DNA from: Bacillota bacterium | GTDB lineage: Bacteria; Bacillota; Clostridia; Oscillospirales; Acutalibacteraceae | Reading direction: 5' to 3' | DNA: 20,373 nt | Assembly: GCA_023417635.1 (NCBI GenBank) | Contig: JAEZFF010000113.1 | Coordinates: 1-20,373 of the forward strand | Shown: positions 7,418 to 14,152 of the stretch, one piece after another | Numbering within the stretch: position 1 is the first letter of the stretch | How the letters are laid out: the number at the start of each line of letters is the position of its first letter | Translations under genes and position numbers: made by a program | Notes under the pieces: model-generated | What the model was told of the DNA's origin: nothing | What the model saw: the letters and a program-made list of their open reading frames with translations, nothing else | The model's database searches: none

Positions 7418-8485
7418 ATGGATTATAAAGGTTTGAAATGTTCCGTCTGCGGAAAAACTTTTACTGCAGATGATGATATTGTCGTTTGCCCACAGTGCGG
7501 CGCGCCCTACCACAGGGAGTGCTACGCAAGAGCCGGCAAATGTGTTTATGCCGACAAACACGGTACCCCGGATGCCTGGCAGCCGCCTAAAAATCCACAG
7601 GAAACACAGGGTGAAGCACAGCAGCAAATCATACGATGCCCTCGCTGCGGCGCGCCCAATGCAAAGGGTTCCCTTTTCTGTGTACACTGCGGGCAGCCGC
7701 TTTCCGAAAATGACGAGCCGCCATACGGCCGTCCTTTTCCGCAGCAAGGCAAACCGCCGGAAAACACCCCGAACGATGCCCCAAAAAATGGCTTCCCTCC
7801 GCAGGATGGAAACACACCGCCGAACTTTAACGGCATGCCGTATTTTATTGATCCGCTGGGCGGTGTAAACCCAGCCGAACCGATTGGCAACGCACCGGCA
7901 GGGGATTTGGCAAAATTTGTTCAAGGAAATACGCCGTATTATATTCCTACTTTTGTAAGTATTTCGCACTTTGGGCACAGCAGGTTCAACTTTGCTGCAT
8001 TTTTCTTTCAGGGAATCTGGATGCTTTACCGCAAGCTCTACAAGGTTGGGGCCTTGATAGCCGCACTTCAGGGGATTTTGCTGATTGGCTACAATTACAT
8101 CATGCGGTATTATTGGATGCCCCTCTATCAAAGGCTGCTGAGCGCCATTGGCGTAACAAATGTGATGTCTGCCTATGCACTCACTGCTGAGCAGAAGTCC
8201 AGCCTGATGCACCAGTATTATGTGCTGCCCCTGCAGCAGCAATTTTTGCTCATTGCGCCGGGGCTACTGCTTCTGGCAGGCTTTGCCATTATGCTGATCT
8301 GCGGCTTTTCCGGGAACCGCCTTTACCTGAAGCACTGTCTTGCCAGCGTCAACCGCATACACAGTGAGGTTTCGGAACCAGTCGATTTTACCATACGCCT
8401 TCAGCAAGAGGGCGGCGTTAATTCGTCCCTTGGTGTCGTGTTCTTAGTCTGTTTTTTGCTGATCTTTTTCTTTGTAGGTTCCTGA
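7418..8485 (+). CDS. Zinc-finger membrane protein with DUF2628 domain
   Basis: A 355-residue protein from ATG 7418, chosen because a strong AGGAGG lies just upstream; the frame is open further back, but without a ribosome site. Residues 8-42 hold a RING-like prokaryotic zinc finger (Cys8, Cys11, Cys24, Cys27, His32, Cys35, Cys42). A second zinc ribbon follows (CPRC at 74-77, CVHC at 88-91), then a Pro/Asn/Gly-rich linker to about residue 160. The C-terminal part matches the DUF2628 pattern (FNFAAFFFQGIWMLYRKLY at about 190-208), with predicted membrane segments near 209-226, 276-296 and 337-353. The zinc modules would face the cytoplasm. Such proteins are common in Clostridia and have no known biochemical role. 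It stands alone between prfB and galU. Confidence 0.8.
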   Translation: MDYKGLKCSVCGKTFTADDDIVVCPQCGAPYHRECYARAGKCVYADKHGTPDAWQPPKNPQETQGEAQQQIIRCPRCGAPNAKGSLFCVHCGQPLSENDEPPYGRPFPQQGKPPENTPNDAPKNGFPPQDGNTPPNFNGMPYFIDPLGGVNPAEPIGNAPAGDLAKFVQGNTPYYIPTFVSISHFGHSRFNFAAFFFQGIWMLYRKLYKVGALIAALQGILLIGYNYIMRYYWMPLYQRLLSAIGVTNVMSAYALTAEQKSSLMHQYYVLPLQQQFLLIAPGLLLLAGFAIMLICGFSGNRLYLKHCLASVNRIHSEVSEPVDFTIRLQQEGGVNSSLGVVFLVCFLLIFFFVGS

Positions 8486-8500
8486 ACCTAGACTTTTGTT
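8475..8500 (+). terminator. Weak possible terminator after the DUF2628 gene
   Basis: TAGGTTC and GAACCTA (8475-8490) form a short stem overlapping the stop codon, followed by GACTTTTGTTT. The stem is AT-rich and the T-run broken, so read-through into galU is likely. Confidence 0.35.
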
Positions 8501-8561
8501 TAGAATTTGTACCCACTTTTTGTTTTTATTTTGCAAACCAAATGAGGAGTTGTTAATTGTA

Positions 8562-9437
8562 ATGAAAGTAACGAAAGCAGTTATTCCCGCAGCCGGCCTT
8601 GGCACCCGTGTTCTCCCGGCTACAAAATCCATGCCAAAAGAAATGCTTCCTATTGTGGACAAGCCAGCAATTCAGTATATTGTGGAAGAAGCCGTTAATT
8701 CCGGCATCACCGATATTCTTATTATTACAAACCGCGGCAAGGGCTTGATTGAAGATCATTTTGACCGTGTACCAGAACTGGAAGCGCGTCTGCGCAACAG
8801 TGGCCCGGAAAAGCAGAAAATTCTGGATGAAATCATCAGTATTGCGCACAAGGCAAATATCTACTTTGTACGTCAGAAAGAAACCCGCGGTCTTGGGCAT
8901 GCCGTGAACTGTGCACGTTCCTTTGTTGGGAATGAGCCTTTCGCTGTTTTGTACGGCGACGACGTTATTATCGGCGAAGACCCCGCCTGCGGCCAGTTGA
9001 TTCGCGCTTACGACGAATATGGCCGCGGTGTTGTTGGTGTAAACAAAGTTTCAAAAGAAGATATTTCAAAATATAGTTCGCTCAAAGTAGAGCCCTTGCA
9101 TGACAATTATTTTAAATGCACCGACATGATTGAAAAGCCCTCCCCGGAGCACATTATGTCACTGTATTCCATTCTAGGCCGCTGCGTGCTTACACCGGAT
9201 ATTTTTGAAATTCTTGACAACACGGAGCCCGGTGCTGGCGGAGAAATTCAGCTGACAGATGCCATGCGCACACTGGCCCGCCGCGACGGAATGGTCGCCG
9301 TCAACTTTACCGGAACGCGGTACGACATGGGCAACAAGCTTGGCATTATGAAGGCGCAGGTGGAAGTAGCCCTGCAGCATCCGGAAATTGGCCAGGATTT
9401 CCGCGCGTACCTGAAAAATCTCTGCAAGACCCTTTAA
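8562..9437 (+). CDS. galU: UTP-glucose-1-phosphate uridylyltransferase
   Basis: Makes UDP-glucose from UTP and glucose-1-phosphate in the cytoplasm, supplying cell-wall and surface-polysaccharide synthesis. The 291 residues are normal for GalU/GtaB. The N-terminus carries the nucleotide-binding signature AAGLGTRVLPATKSMPKEMLP-type loop (residues about 10-30). Other family segments are YFVRQKETRGLGHAV near 105-119, AVLYGDDVI near 128-136 and the GGEIQLTDA motif near 226-234. ATG 8562 is preferred because MKVTKAVIPAAG is the usual family start; GAGGAG lies 12 nt upstream, a rather long spacing. No clear promoter of its own was found, so it may be read through from the upstream gene. The substrate could feed the surface-polysaccharide genes at the right of the window, an inference only. 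Confidence 0.95.
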   Translation: MKVTKAVIPAAGLGTRVLPATKSMPKEMLPIVDKPAIQYIVEEAVNSGITDILIITNRGKGLIEDHFDRVPELEARLRNSGPEKQKILDEIISIAHKANIYFVRQKETRGLGHAVNCARSFVGNEPFAVLYGDDVIIGEDPACGQLIRAYDEYGRGVVGVNKVSKEDISKYSSLKVEPLHDNYFKCTDMIEKPSPEHIMSLYSILGRCVLTPDIFEILDNTEPGAGGEIQLTDAMRTLARRDGMVAVNFTGTRYDMGNKLGIMKAQVEVALQHPEIGQDFRAYLKNLCKTL

Positions 9438-9452
9438 TGGCCGAATTTTCTA

Positions 9453-9481
9453 TTGACGAACTGGGTGCCGACTGGTATAAT
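9453..9481 (+). promoter_or_regulatory. Sigma-A promoter of the rpsF-ssb-rpsR operon
   Basis: TTGACG (9453-9458), 17-bp spacer, TATAAT (9476-9481), 78 bp before rpsF. It is strong, as expected for ribosomal protein genes. Confidence 0.85.
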
Positions 9482-9492
9482 GGCTTAGTTGG

Positions 9493-9540
9493 CTTTAATT
9501 GGCCATCATCCTTGCTCCCGTTTTTTTCGGGGGCCTAAAG
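9493..9540 (+). promoter_or_regulatory. Structured rpsF leader, candidate S6:S18 autoregulatory site
   Basis: The leader can fold as nested helices: CTTTA/TAAAG (9493-9497, 9536-9540), GGCC/GGCC (9501-9504, 9532-9535) and CCCG/CGGG (9517-9520, 9528-9531), with a large unpaired 5' side (9505-9516). Many bacteria carry an S6:S18-binding motif at this place that represses the operon. The match here rests on position and general shape only; it was not tested against a covariance model. Confidence 0.45.
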
Positions 9541-9559
9541 TCCAAAAGGAGGTGCAAAT

Positions 9560-9934
9560 ATGCCAGAAATTAAAAGACCTTATGAAACCGTATTTATCCT
9601 TTCTACAAAGCTTGGTGAAGACGGCATCAAAGCCGTAGCCCAGAAGTTCAAGGACCTGATTAGTGAAAACGGTACCGTCGACAGTGTTGACGAATGGGGC
9701 AAGCGCAGGCTCGCCTACCCGATCAACAAGGAAGAGGAAGGTTACTATACGCTGATTAACTTTACCAGCGTTCCTTCATTCACAGCTGAACTCGACCGTA
9801 TCTACAACATCACAGACGGTGTTCTCCGCTCCCTGATTGTTAAGAGAGTAGAATCCAGCAAACCGAAAGCAAAACCGGAAGTAAAACCAGAAGCTAAGCC
9901 GGAAGTAAAACCGGAAGAGAAAAAGGAAGCGTGA
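9560..9934 (+). CDS. rpsF: 30S ribosomal protein S6
   Basis: S6 binds 16S rRNA on the platform of the small subunit as a heterodimer with S18, encoded two genes downstream. The core (residues 1-98) has the S6 features YETVFIL near the start, WGKRRLAYPI at about 46-55 and EGYYTLINF at about 60-68. The protein is 124 residues, longer than the usual 95-100, because of a C-terminal tail of Lys-Pro-Glu repeats (about 100-124) encoded by a 12-nt tandem repeat. The ribosome site AAAAGGAGG is strong. It is the first gene of the classic rpsF-ssb-rpsR operon, with ssb starting 6 bp after its stop. Confidence 0.97.
   Translation: MPEIKRPYETVFILSTKLGEDGIKAVAQKFKDLISENGTVDSVDEWGKRRLAYPINKEEEGYYTLINFTSVPSFTAELDRIYNITDGVLRSLIVKRVESSKPKAKPEVKPEAKPEVKPEEKKEA
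9860..9919 (+). repeat. 12-nt tandem repeat in the rpsF tail
   Basis: Five degenerate copies of a 12-nt unit close to AAACCGGAAGTA begin at 9860, 9872, 9884, 9896 and 9908. They encode the KPxx repeats at the end of S6. Copies differ at a few positions each. Confidence 0.85.
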
Positions 9935-9940
9935 CGTGAG

Positions 9941-10402
9941 ATGCTGAATGTGGCTGTTCTGATGGGCCGGTTAGTGGCTGACCCTGAATTAAAGCAGACG
10001 CAAAGCGGTATTTCTGTAACAAGCTTTACCCTTGCGGTTGATCGTTCCTATGTAAAATCCGGAACAGAACGTCAGACGGATTTTATTGACATTGTCGCAT
10101 GGCGCGGCACTGCCGAATTCGTCTGCAAATATTTCCGGAAAGGCCAGTTGGCCGCCGTGCAAGGGTCGATACAGACCCGGACTTACACGGACCGGGACGG
10201 CAACAAGCGCAAGGCTTTCGAGATTGTTGCGGACAACGTTCATTTTGCGGAACCGAAACGTGATTCCGGCTCCGGCAGCAGTTACCAGGCTGCAAAGCCC
10301 GCTGCTGCTCCCGCACAGCCGAAACAGCCCGCCCCTGCTTACACAAATGGGGATACGGGTGATTTTCAGGAGATTCCTTCTGACGACGATTTGCCGTTCT
10401 AA
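9941..10402 (+). CDS. ssb: Single-stranded DNA-binding protein
   Basis: SSB coats single-stranded DNA in replication and repair and recruits partners through its C-terminal tip. The 153 residues start with the family pattern MLNVAVLMGRLVADPEL, followed by an OB fold to about residue 108 (FIDIVAWRGTAEFVCKYFRKG, then a stretch ending in NVHFAEPK). A Ser/Ala/Pro/Gln-rich flexible linker leads to the acidic tip DDDLPF that binds partner proteins. The ribosome site before ATG 9941 is weak (GTGAG), consistent with translational coupling to rpsF 6 bp upstream. It is the middle gene of the rpsF-ssb-rpsR operon and is presumably the main housekeeping SSB. Confidence 0.97.
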   Translation: MLNVAVLMGRLVADPELKQTQSGISVTSFTLAVDRSYVKSGTERQTDFIDIVAWRGTAEFVCKYFRKGQLAAVQGSIQTRTYTDRDGNKRKAFEIVADNVHFAEPKRDSGSGSSYQAAKPAAAPAQPKQPAPAYTNGDTGDFQEIPSDDDLPF

Positions 10403-10437
10403 GCTTCTTATTTTACTGAAAGAAAGGAGAATACCCA

Positions 10438-10710
10438 ATGCCTGACAACAGAAATGAAAGATCCGACCGTCCGGACAGAAACCGCCGGCCTGGTGGACGC
10501 AGAGGCCGCAGAAAAGTCTGCAGCTTTTGTGTTGATAAAGTTGATGTTATTGACTACAAAGATATTGCAAAACTTCGCCGCTTCATCTCGGAGCGCGCAA
10601 AGATTTTACCCCGTCGTGTAACCGGCACCTGCGCACATCATCAGCGTGAACTGACGATTGCAATTAAGCGTGCCCGCCATTTGGCACTTCTGCCCTTCAG
10701 CAGTGACTGA
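10438..10710 (+). CDS. rpsR: 30S ribosomal protein S18
   Basis: S18 pairs with S6 on the small-subunit platform. The 90 residues include a basic, Arg/Pro-rich N-terminus and the typical core: a CSFC motif at about 28-31, VDVIDYKDIAKLRRFISERAKI-like segment (about 35-56), ILPRRVTGTCAHHQRELTIAIKRARHLALLP-like segment (about 56-86). A Cys pair plus CAHH could bind zinc, as in some S18 variants, though only two cysteines and two histidines in separate places support this. The ribosome site AAAGGAG lies well placed before ATG. It is the last gene of the operon, closed by a strong terminator. Confidence 0.97.
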   Translation: MPDNRNERSDRPDRNRRPGGRRGRRKVCSFCVDKVDVIDYKDIAKLRRFISERAKILPRRVTGTCAHHQRELTIAIKRARHLALLPFSSD

Positions 10711-10724
10711 TTGGTTTTATCTTT

Positions 10725-10758
10725 GCAAAAAACGCCCCGCCTTTTGGCGGGGCGTTTT
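10725..10758. terminator. Bidirectional terminator after rpsR
   Basis: A perfect 13-bp stem, AAAACGCCCCGCC/GGCGGGGCGTTTT (10729-10741, 10746-10758), has a TTTT loop. On the minus strand it ends in TTTTTT, so it also serves the convergent gene ending at 10797. Confidence 0.9.
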
Positions 10759-10796
10759 GCTGTTCCTTGATCATTTTGATGCTTTCGGAAAAAGTC

Positions 10797-12497
10797 TTAC
10801 GGCCTGGAAGAATTGCTGCCGTTGGAAGACACGCTCGGCCCAAGGCTGACCAAAATAGTTACTTTTGAGCCGTAGGCCATTTGGCTGCCCTCTTTTGCGT
10901 TCTGGTAGCCAATAACCTTCCCTTTTTCCACTTTATCGTTGTTGACCTGCGACGCTGTAGGGGTAAATCCAGCTGACGTTACCAGCGATGAAGCTTCAGA
11001 AAGCGATTTTCCGGAAATCTGCGGCAGAGTCCGCACAGCCGCACCTTCACTCACAACAACAACAATCGCTGTATTTTTTTCCATTTTTGTTCCAGGTTTC
11101 GGGTCCTGCGAAATGATACTGCCCTCCGGAATCGTGTTGCTGAACTGCTGCGAAGAAAGCAGCACTTGATATGGCCTCTCCTCTCCGGAAGAGGAAGCGG
11201 CGCTCAGCAGGGCAGCATAGTTCTGCCCTACCAGATTTGGGACCGTAATTTTATCCTCATTGTCAGAAGAATCACCAGAGGACTGCAAGGCAGAATTAAT
11301 CTGCGAAGAAAGATCTGAAGCAGCGCTGTTCGCTGCACTCAGCTGTGACTGTGCGCCCGAGTAATTCATCCACAGAATACCCGCCGCTACAAAAACCACA
11401 AGCATAACCGCACAGGAAATCAGCGCCCACACAAATCCAGGCGTTTCTTTTTTATGAGGTTTCGCAGGCTTTTGCTCCTCTTTCGGCTCAGCAGCAACAC
11501 GGTCAAATTTCTGGCTGGCTTCAATAGCAGCTGTTACCGCCGGTGCCGCAGAAAGCTGTGTACGCAGAGCTTCAAAAGTCTGGGTCCGTTTTTCCGGCGC
11601 TACCTGCAAAGCATTTGCCATGGCTGTAATGACATAGGGCGGAATGCTGTGCATAATGGAATTCGGAATCATAAGGCGCGCGTCTGTGCGGCGCTTCGGC
11701 GCTTCCGGAGGAAGCGTACCTGTAAGGGTAAAAAACAGCGACGCGGCAAAGCCGTAAATGTCAGTCGCTTCAGTTGGGCTGTCACCCATAATGTACTGTT
11801 CTATAGCGGCGCAGCCCGGCACAAGGTCCGGCGGAAGATCCGTGTCCATCTGCCGAACAGCAGGGATGCAAAAGCTGCTGAGCTTCATTTTGCCGTCTTT
11901 CATAATTTTCAGAGTATCCGGAGAAATGCCAAGATGCTGAATATGGTTAGCATGCAGGGTGCTCAATGAAGAAAGTACAGGCATAAAAAGCTGGCGTGCG
12001 GCGTTCCAGCCAACATTTCCGCCGCTGCGTTCCACAAAATAGCGCAGTGTAATACTGCTGCTCCATTCAGAAACTGTATAAGCCGCGTTGTTTTCTTCAA
12101 AAATATCATAGATGGGTACAATCGATGAAAGTGTGCGCATATGGGCGATGGCGCGTGAATAACTCAAAAAGATTTCCCGATTTTCCCGGTAAATTAGCTC
12201 ACTGCCGCCCAAAATACGGACTTCTTTCCCATCTTCCGCCCTTTCAGAAAGCGACATTGGAAAATACTCGTGCAGTTCTACCGGTACATTCAGGGTTTTA
12301 TCGAAACCAATGTAGAGAATCCCTTCCCCATTATTCTTTTTCGCACGGCCCACAAGGTAGCGTTTCTGCAGCAGTGTTCCGTAAGGAAGTGCGCCGCGTT
12401 TTTGCGGCTCTCCCTTTCGGCGGCCGCAAACCGGGCAAACTTCCTGCCCCTGCAGATCTGCCATGCAATTCATGCAGAGATCCTGAAATTCCGTCAT
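10797..12497 (-). CDS. Zinc-ribbon pseudokinase membrane protein with two PASTA domains
   Basis: A 566-residue protein laid out like PknB-type receptors but with extra and missing parts. Cys8, Cys11, Cys21 and Cys24 form an N-terminal zinc ribbon. A kinase-like fold spans about 45-318, recognisable from VPVELHEYFP, ISPDTL and DIYGFAASLFFTLTG. The catalytic residues are gone: VAIK Lys is His76, HRD reads His-Leu-Gly (188-190), its Asn is Thr195, DFG reads Ser-Phe-Cys (208-210), and the Gly loop is KKNNGEG. A single membrane helix lies at about 355-377. Outside are a Ser-rich stretch and two PASTA domains (about 416-486 and 488-553), which in relatives bind peptidoglycan or muropeptides. It likely senses the cell wall without phosphorylating. 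ATG 12497 has GGAGGC 7 nt upstream. Its promoter appears to be far upstream. Confidence 0.88.
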   Translation of the reverse strand: MTEFQDLCMNCMADLQGQEVCPVCGRRKGEPQKRGALPYGTLLQKRYLVGRAKKNNGEGILYIGFDKTLNVPVELHEYFPMSLSERAEDGKEVRILGGSELIYRENREIFLSYSRAIAHMRTLSSIVPIYDIFEENNAAYTVSEWSSSITLRYFVERSGGNVGWNAARQLFMPVLSSLSTLHANHIQHLGISPDTLKIMKDGKMKLSSFCIPAVRQMDTDLPPDLVPGCAAIEQYIMGDSPTEATDIYGFAASLFFTLTGTLPPEAPKRRTDARLMIPNSIMHSIPPYVITAMANALQVAPEKRTQTFEALRTQLSAAPAVTAAIEASQKFDRVAAEPKEEQKPAKPHKKETPGFVWALISCAVMLVVFVAAGILWMNYSGAQSQLSAANSAASDLSSQINSALQSSGDSSDNEDKITVPNLVGQNYAALLSAASSSGEERPYQVLLSSQQFSNTIPEGSIISQDPKPGTKMEKNTAIVVVVSEGAAVRTLPQISGKSLSEASSLVTSAGFTPTASQVNNDKVEKGKVIGYQNAKEGSQMAYGSKVTILVSLGPSVSSNGSNSSRP

Positions 12498-12759
12498 GTT
12501 TTCGCCTCCGAACAGACAGATTCAAAAGATATTTCTTATTTTGCTGCATCCGGAAGTGAAATATTCGTTCCGGAACAAACAGGAATAAGAGAATAAGCCT
12601 TCTCCGTACAGCGAAACTTCCGCCCGCCGTGCGGAAAAGGCTCCAACCAGTCCTAACTTCGACACTTCCTCGTCGGCATTTTCACAGCGTTTCTAAAACT
12701 TCCGGTTGTTCCTGTGTAAAATGACTTTGTACAGTGAACAGATAGATTGTCAATATTTA
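12498..12759 (-). other. Long untranslated leader of the pseudokinase gene, possibly structured
   Basis: About 260 nt lie between the promoter at 12766-12795 and the start codon without an ORF I can support. Potential stems on the minus strand are AGCCTT/AAGGCT (12642-12637 with 12601-12596) enclosing TTCCGC/GCGGAA (12636-12631, 12623-12618), and CGAC/GTCG (12675-12672, 12663-12660). A motif CGGAAGTTT...CGCTGT occurs twice (12704-12684 and 12622-12608). A near-palindrome TTCGTTCCGGAACAAA lies at 12564-12579. I recognise no known riboswitch. The remaining gap, 12796-12909, shows nothing clear. Confidence 0.4.
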
Positions 12760-12765
12760 TATGTT

Positions 12766-12795
12766 ATTATAGCACAAATTCATTGCGTAATTCAA
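12766..12795 (-). promoter_or_regulatory. Likely promoter of the pseudokinase gene
   Basis: Minus-strand TTGAAT (12795-12790), 18-bp spacer, TATAAT (12771-12766). No better promoter was seen nearer the gene. Confidence 0.55.
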
Positions 12796-12909
12796 GCATT
12801 TTTAAAAGCATAAATTATTCCAGGCACAGATATCCAGGCCGATTTTCTTAGCTTATCAAGGCATTACATTATTCTTGCTTCTCAATTTATTTACAAAAAT
12901 AGCAAAGAA

Positions 12910-12938
12910 TTGACCTAACCCCGAAAATGCGGTATTCT
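12910..12938 (+). promoter_or_regulatory. Promoter of the PqqD-HprK / ABC transporter operon
   Basis: TTGACC (12910-12915), 17-bp spacer, TATTCT (12933-12938), about 48 bp before the start codon at 12986. Confidence 0.65.
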
Positions 12939-12985
12939 TAAGAAATACAAGCTTCCAACTTTATTTTTAGTAAGGGAGTCGTTTC

Positions 12986-14140
12986 ATGCAAGCCAATCAT
13001 TTTTATCTGCTTCGCAGCGTCCAAGGGACTCCTTACCTTCTGCCTTATGGCGAAGGAATTGCCCGTCACCTTCACGGTGTACAGCTGAATCACGCCGGTG
13101 TTCTGCTATGGAATGCTCTCTGCCGCGGAGCGGATGAAAACGGTCTTCTGGCTGTTCTGGCCGATGCCTATAAAGCTGATAAAACGGATTTACCACAGTT
13201 GCGTCAGGATATTGCCGCATTTCTCAGCCAGCTGAAAGCACTCGGCGTCTGCACAGCTTCTTCCCAGCCAAAGCTGTATTCAGCCTGTTTTTCTATCGGC
13301 GGTTTGAAAATTGCTTACGACGGCCCGATAGGGCTTTTGTTTCCGACCCTTCATGACTTTTCCTGTTCACAGCCTCCTTGTTTTGATCAAATCTGGACGG
13401 TGAAAAAATCCGCCGCACCTGGCAATGATAGAAATGGTACCGCCATACTGTCTTCAACGGATATGGAAATCCGCCGAAGTAGGGATGCTTGGATATTAAA
13501 TTTTTTCTGTTTTACCTTTTTGCAGCGCTGCCGTATTTCAGCAGACTGCCGGCAAGCTGTTTTTTATGTACCTGAAACATACAGCTCTTCTGTCTTGACG
13601 CAGGAACTGTTTCACGCCGCACGGTTTGCTTTTTTTCTTGCCGCACAGGCTTCCGGACTTTTTGCACTGCATTCGGCTTCGCTGGTCTATAAAGAAAAAG
13701 CCTGGCTTTTCTCGGCGCCTTCCGGCGTCGGCAAATCGACACACGTCAGCCTGTGGCACACACAGTTTGGAACGAAGATTTTAAACGGCGACTTAAACCT
13801 GCTTGGAATAAAAGATGGCAGGCCCTATATCGCCGGAATTCCATGGTGCGGAACTTCCGGTATTTCTACAGCCAAGGAATACCCACTCGGTGGTATTGTT
13901 CTGCTGAAGCAAGCCGCAGAGGATTCTGTTTTGGAGCTTTCCGCCAGTAAAAAGCAGTTGCTGGTTACACAGCGCCTGATTTCCCCCGCCTGGACGGCCG
14001 CGCAGTTCGATGCCTGCTTGGATTTTGCCGGGCAGCTGGTTGACCTGAACGTCCCCATTCTTCAGTTTGCCTGCACCAAGAGTCCCCAAGCTGCCCAAAT
14101 TATGAAACACACAATCGATGAAATTTTAAACGAACCATAA
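12986..14140 (+). CDS. PqqD-like / HPr-kinase-like fusion protein
   Basis: A 384-residue two-domain protein. Residues about 17-88 fit the PqqD/RRE pattern (LNHAGVLLWNAL followed by a stretch ending in QDIAAFLSQLKALGV), a domain that binds leader peptides of ribosomally made peptides. Residues about 220-380 resemble HPr kinase: ALHSASLV at 227-234, P-loop APSGVGKS at 244-251, a candidate metal or catalytic Asp in LNGDLNLL (Asp269) and PWCGTSG at 286-292. Related HprK-like proteins in lasso-peptide clusters phosphorylate their precursor; PEP carboxykinase-type annotations of this family are usually misleading. No membrane segment is seen. The ribosome site is AAGGGAG. The ABC exporter gene follows 12 bp downstream. 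Substrate binding and kinase activity are inferred. Confidence 0.82.
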   Translation: MQANHFYLLRSVQGTPYLLPYGEGIARHLHGVQLNHAGVLLWNALCRGADENGLLAVLADAYKADKTDLPQLRQDIAAFLSQLKALGVCTASSQPKLYSACFSIGGLKIAYDGPIGLLFPTLHDFSCSQPPCFDQIWTVKKSAAPGNDRNGTAILSSTDMEIRRSRDAWILNFFCFTFLQRCRISADCRQAVFYVPETYSSSVLTQELFHAARFAFFLAAQASGLFALHSASLVYKEKAWLFSAPSGVGKSTHVSLWHTQFGTKILNGDLNLLGIKDGRPYIAGIPWCGTSGISTAKEYPLGGIVLLKQAAEDSVLELSASKKQLLVTQRLISPAWTAAQFDACLDFAGQLVDLNVPILQFACTKSPQAAQIMKHTIDEILNEP

Positions 14141-14152
14141 AGGAAAAAATCG

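Noticed and set aside
7412..8242. A 276-codon open frame antisense to the zinc-finger/DUF2628 gene.
   Set aside because: No ribosome site or promoter, and the plus strand clearly encodes Cys-rich zinc motifs and membrane helices.
9860..9919. Short regular repeats as a CRISPR-like array.
   Set aside because: 12-nt units without spacers, in frame inside rpsF.
12600..12680. Segments GACGAGG and CGGCGGGCGG in the pseudokinase leader recall the glmS ribozyme core.
   Set aside because: The spacing and the sequence between them do not match the ribozyme, the P1/cleavage-site region is absent and the downstream gene is not glmS.
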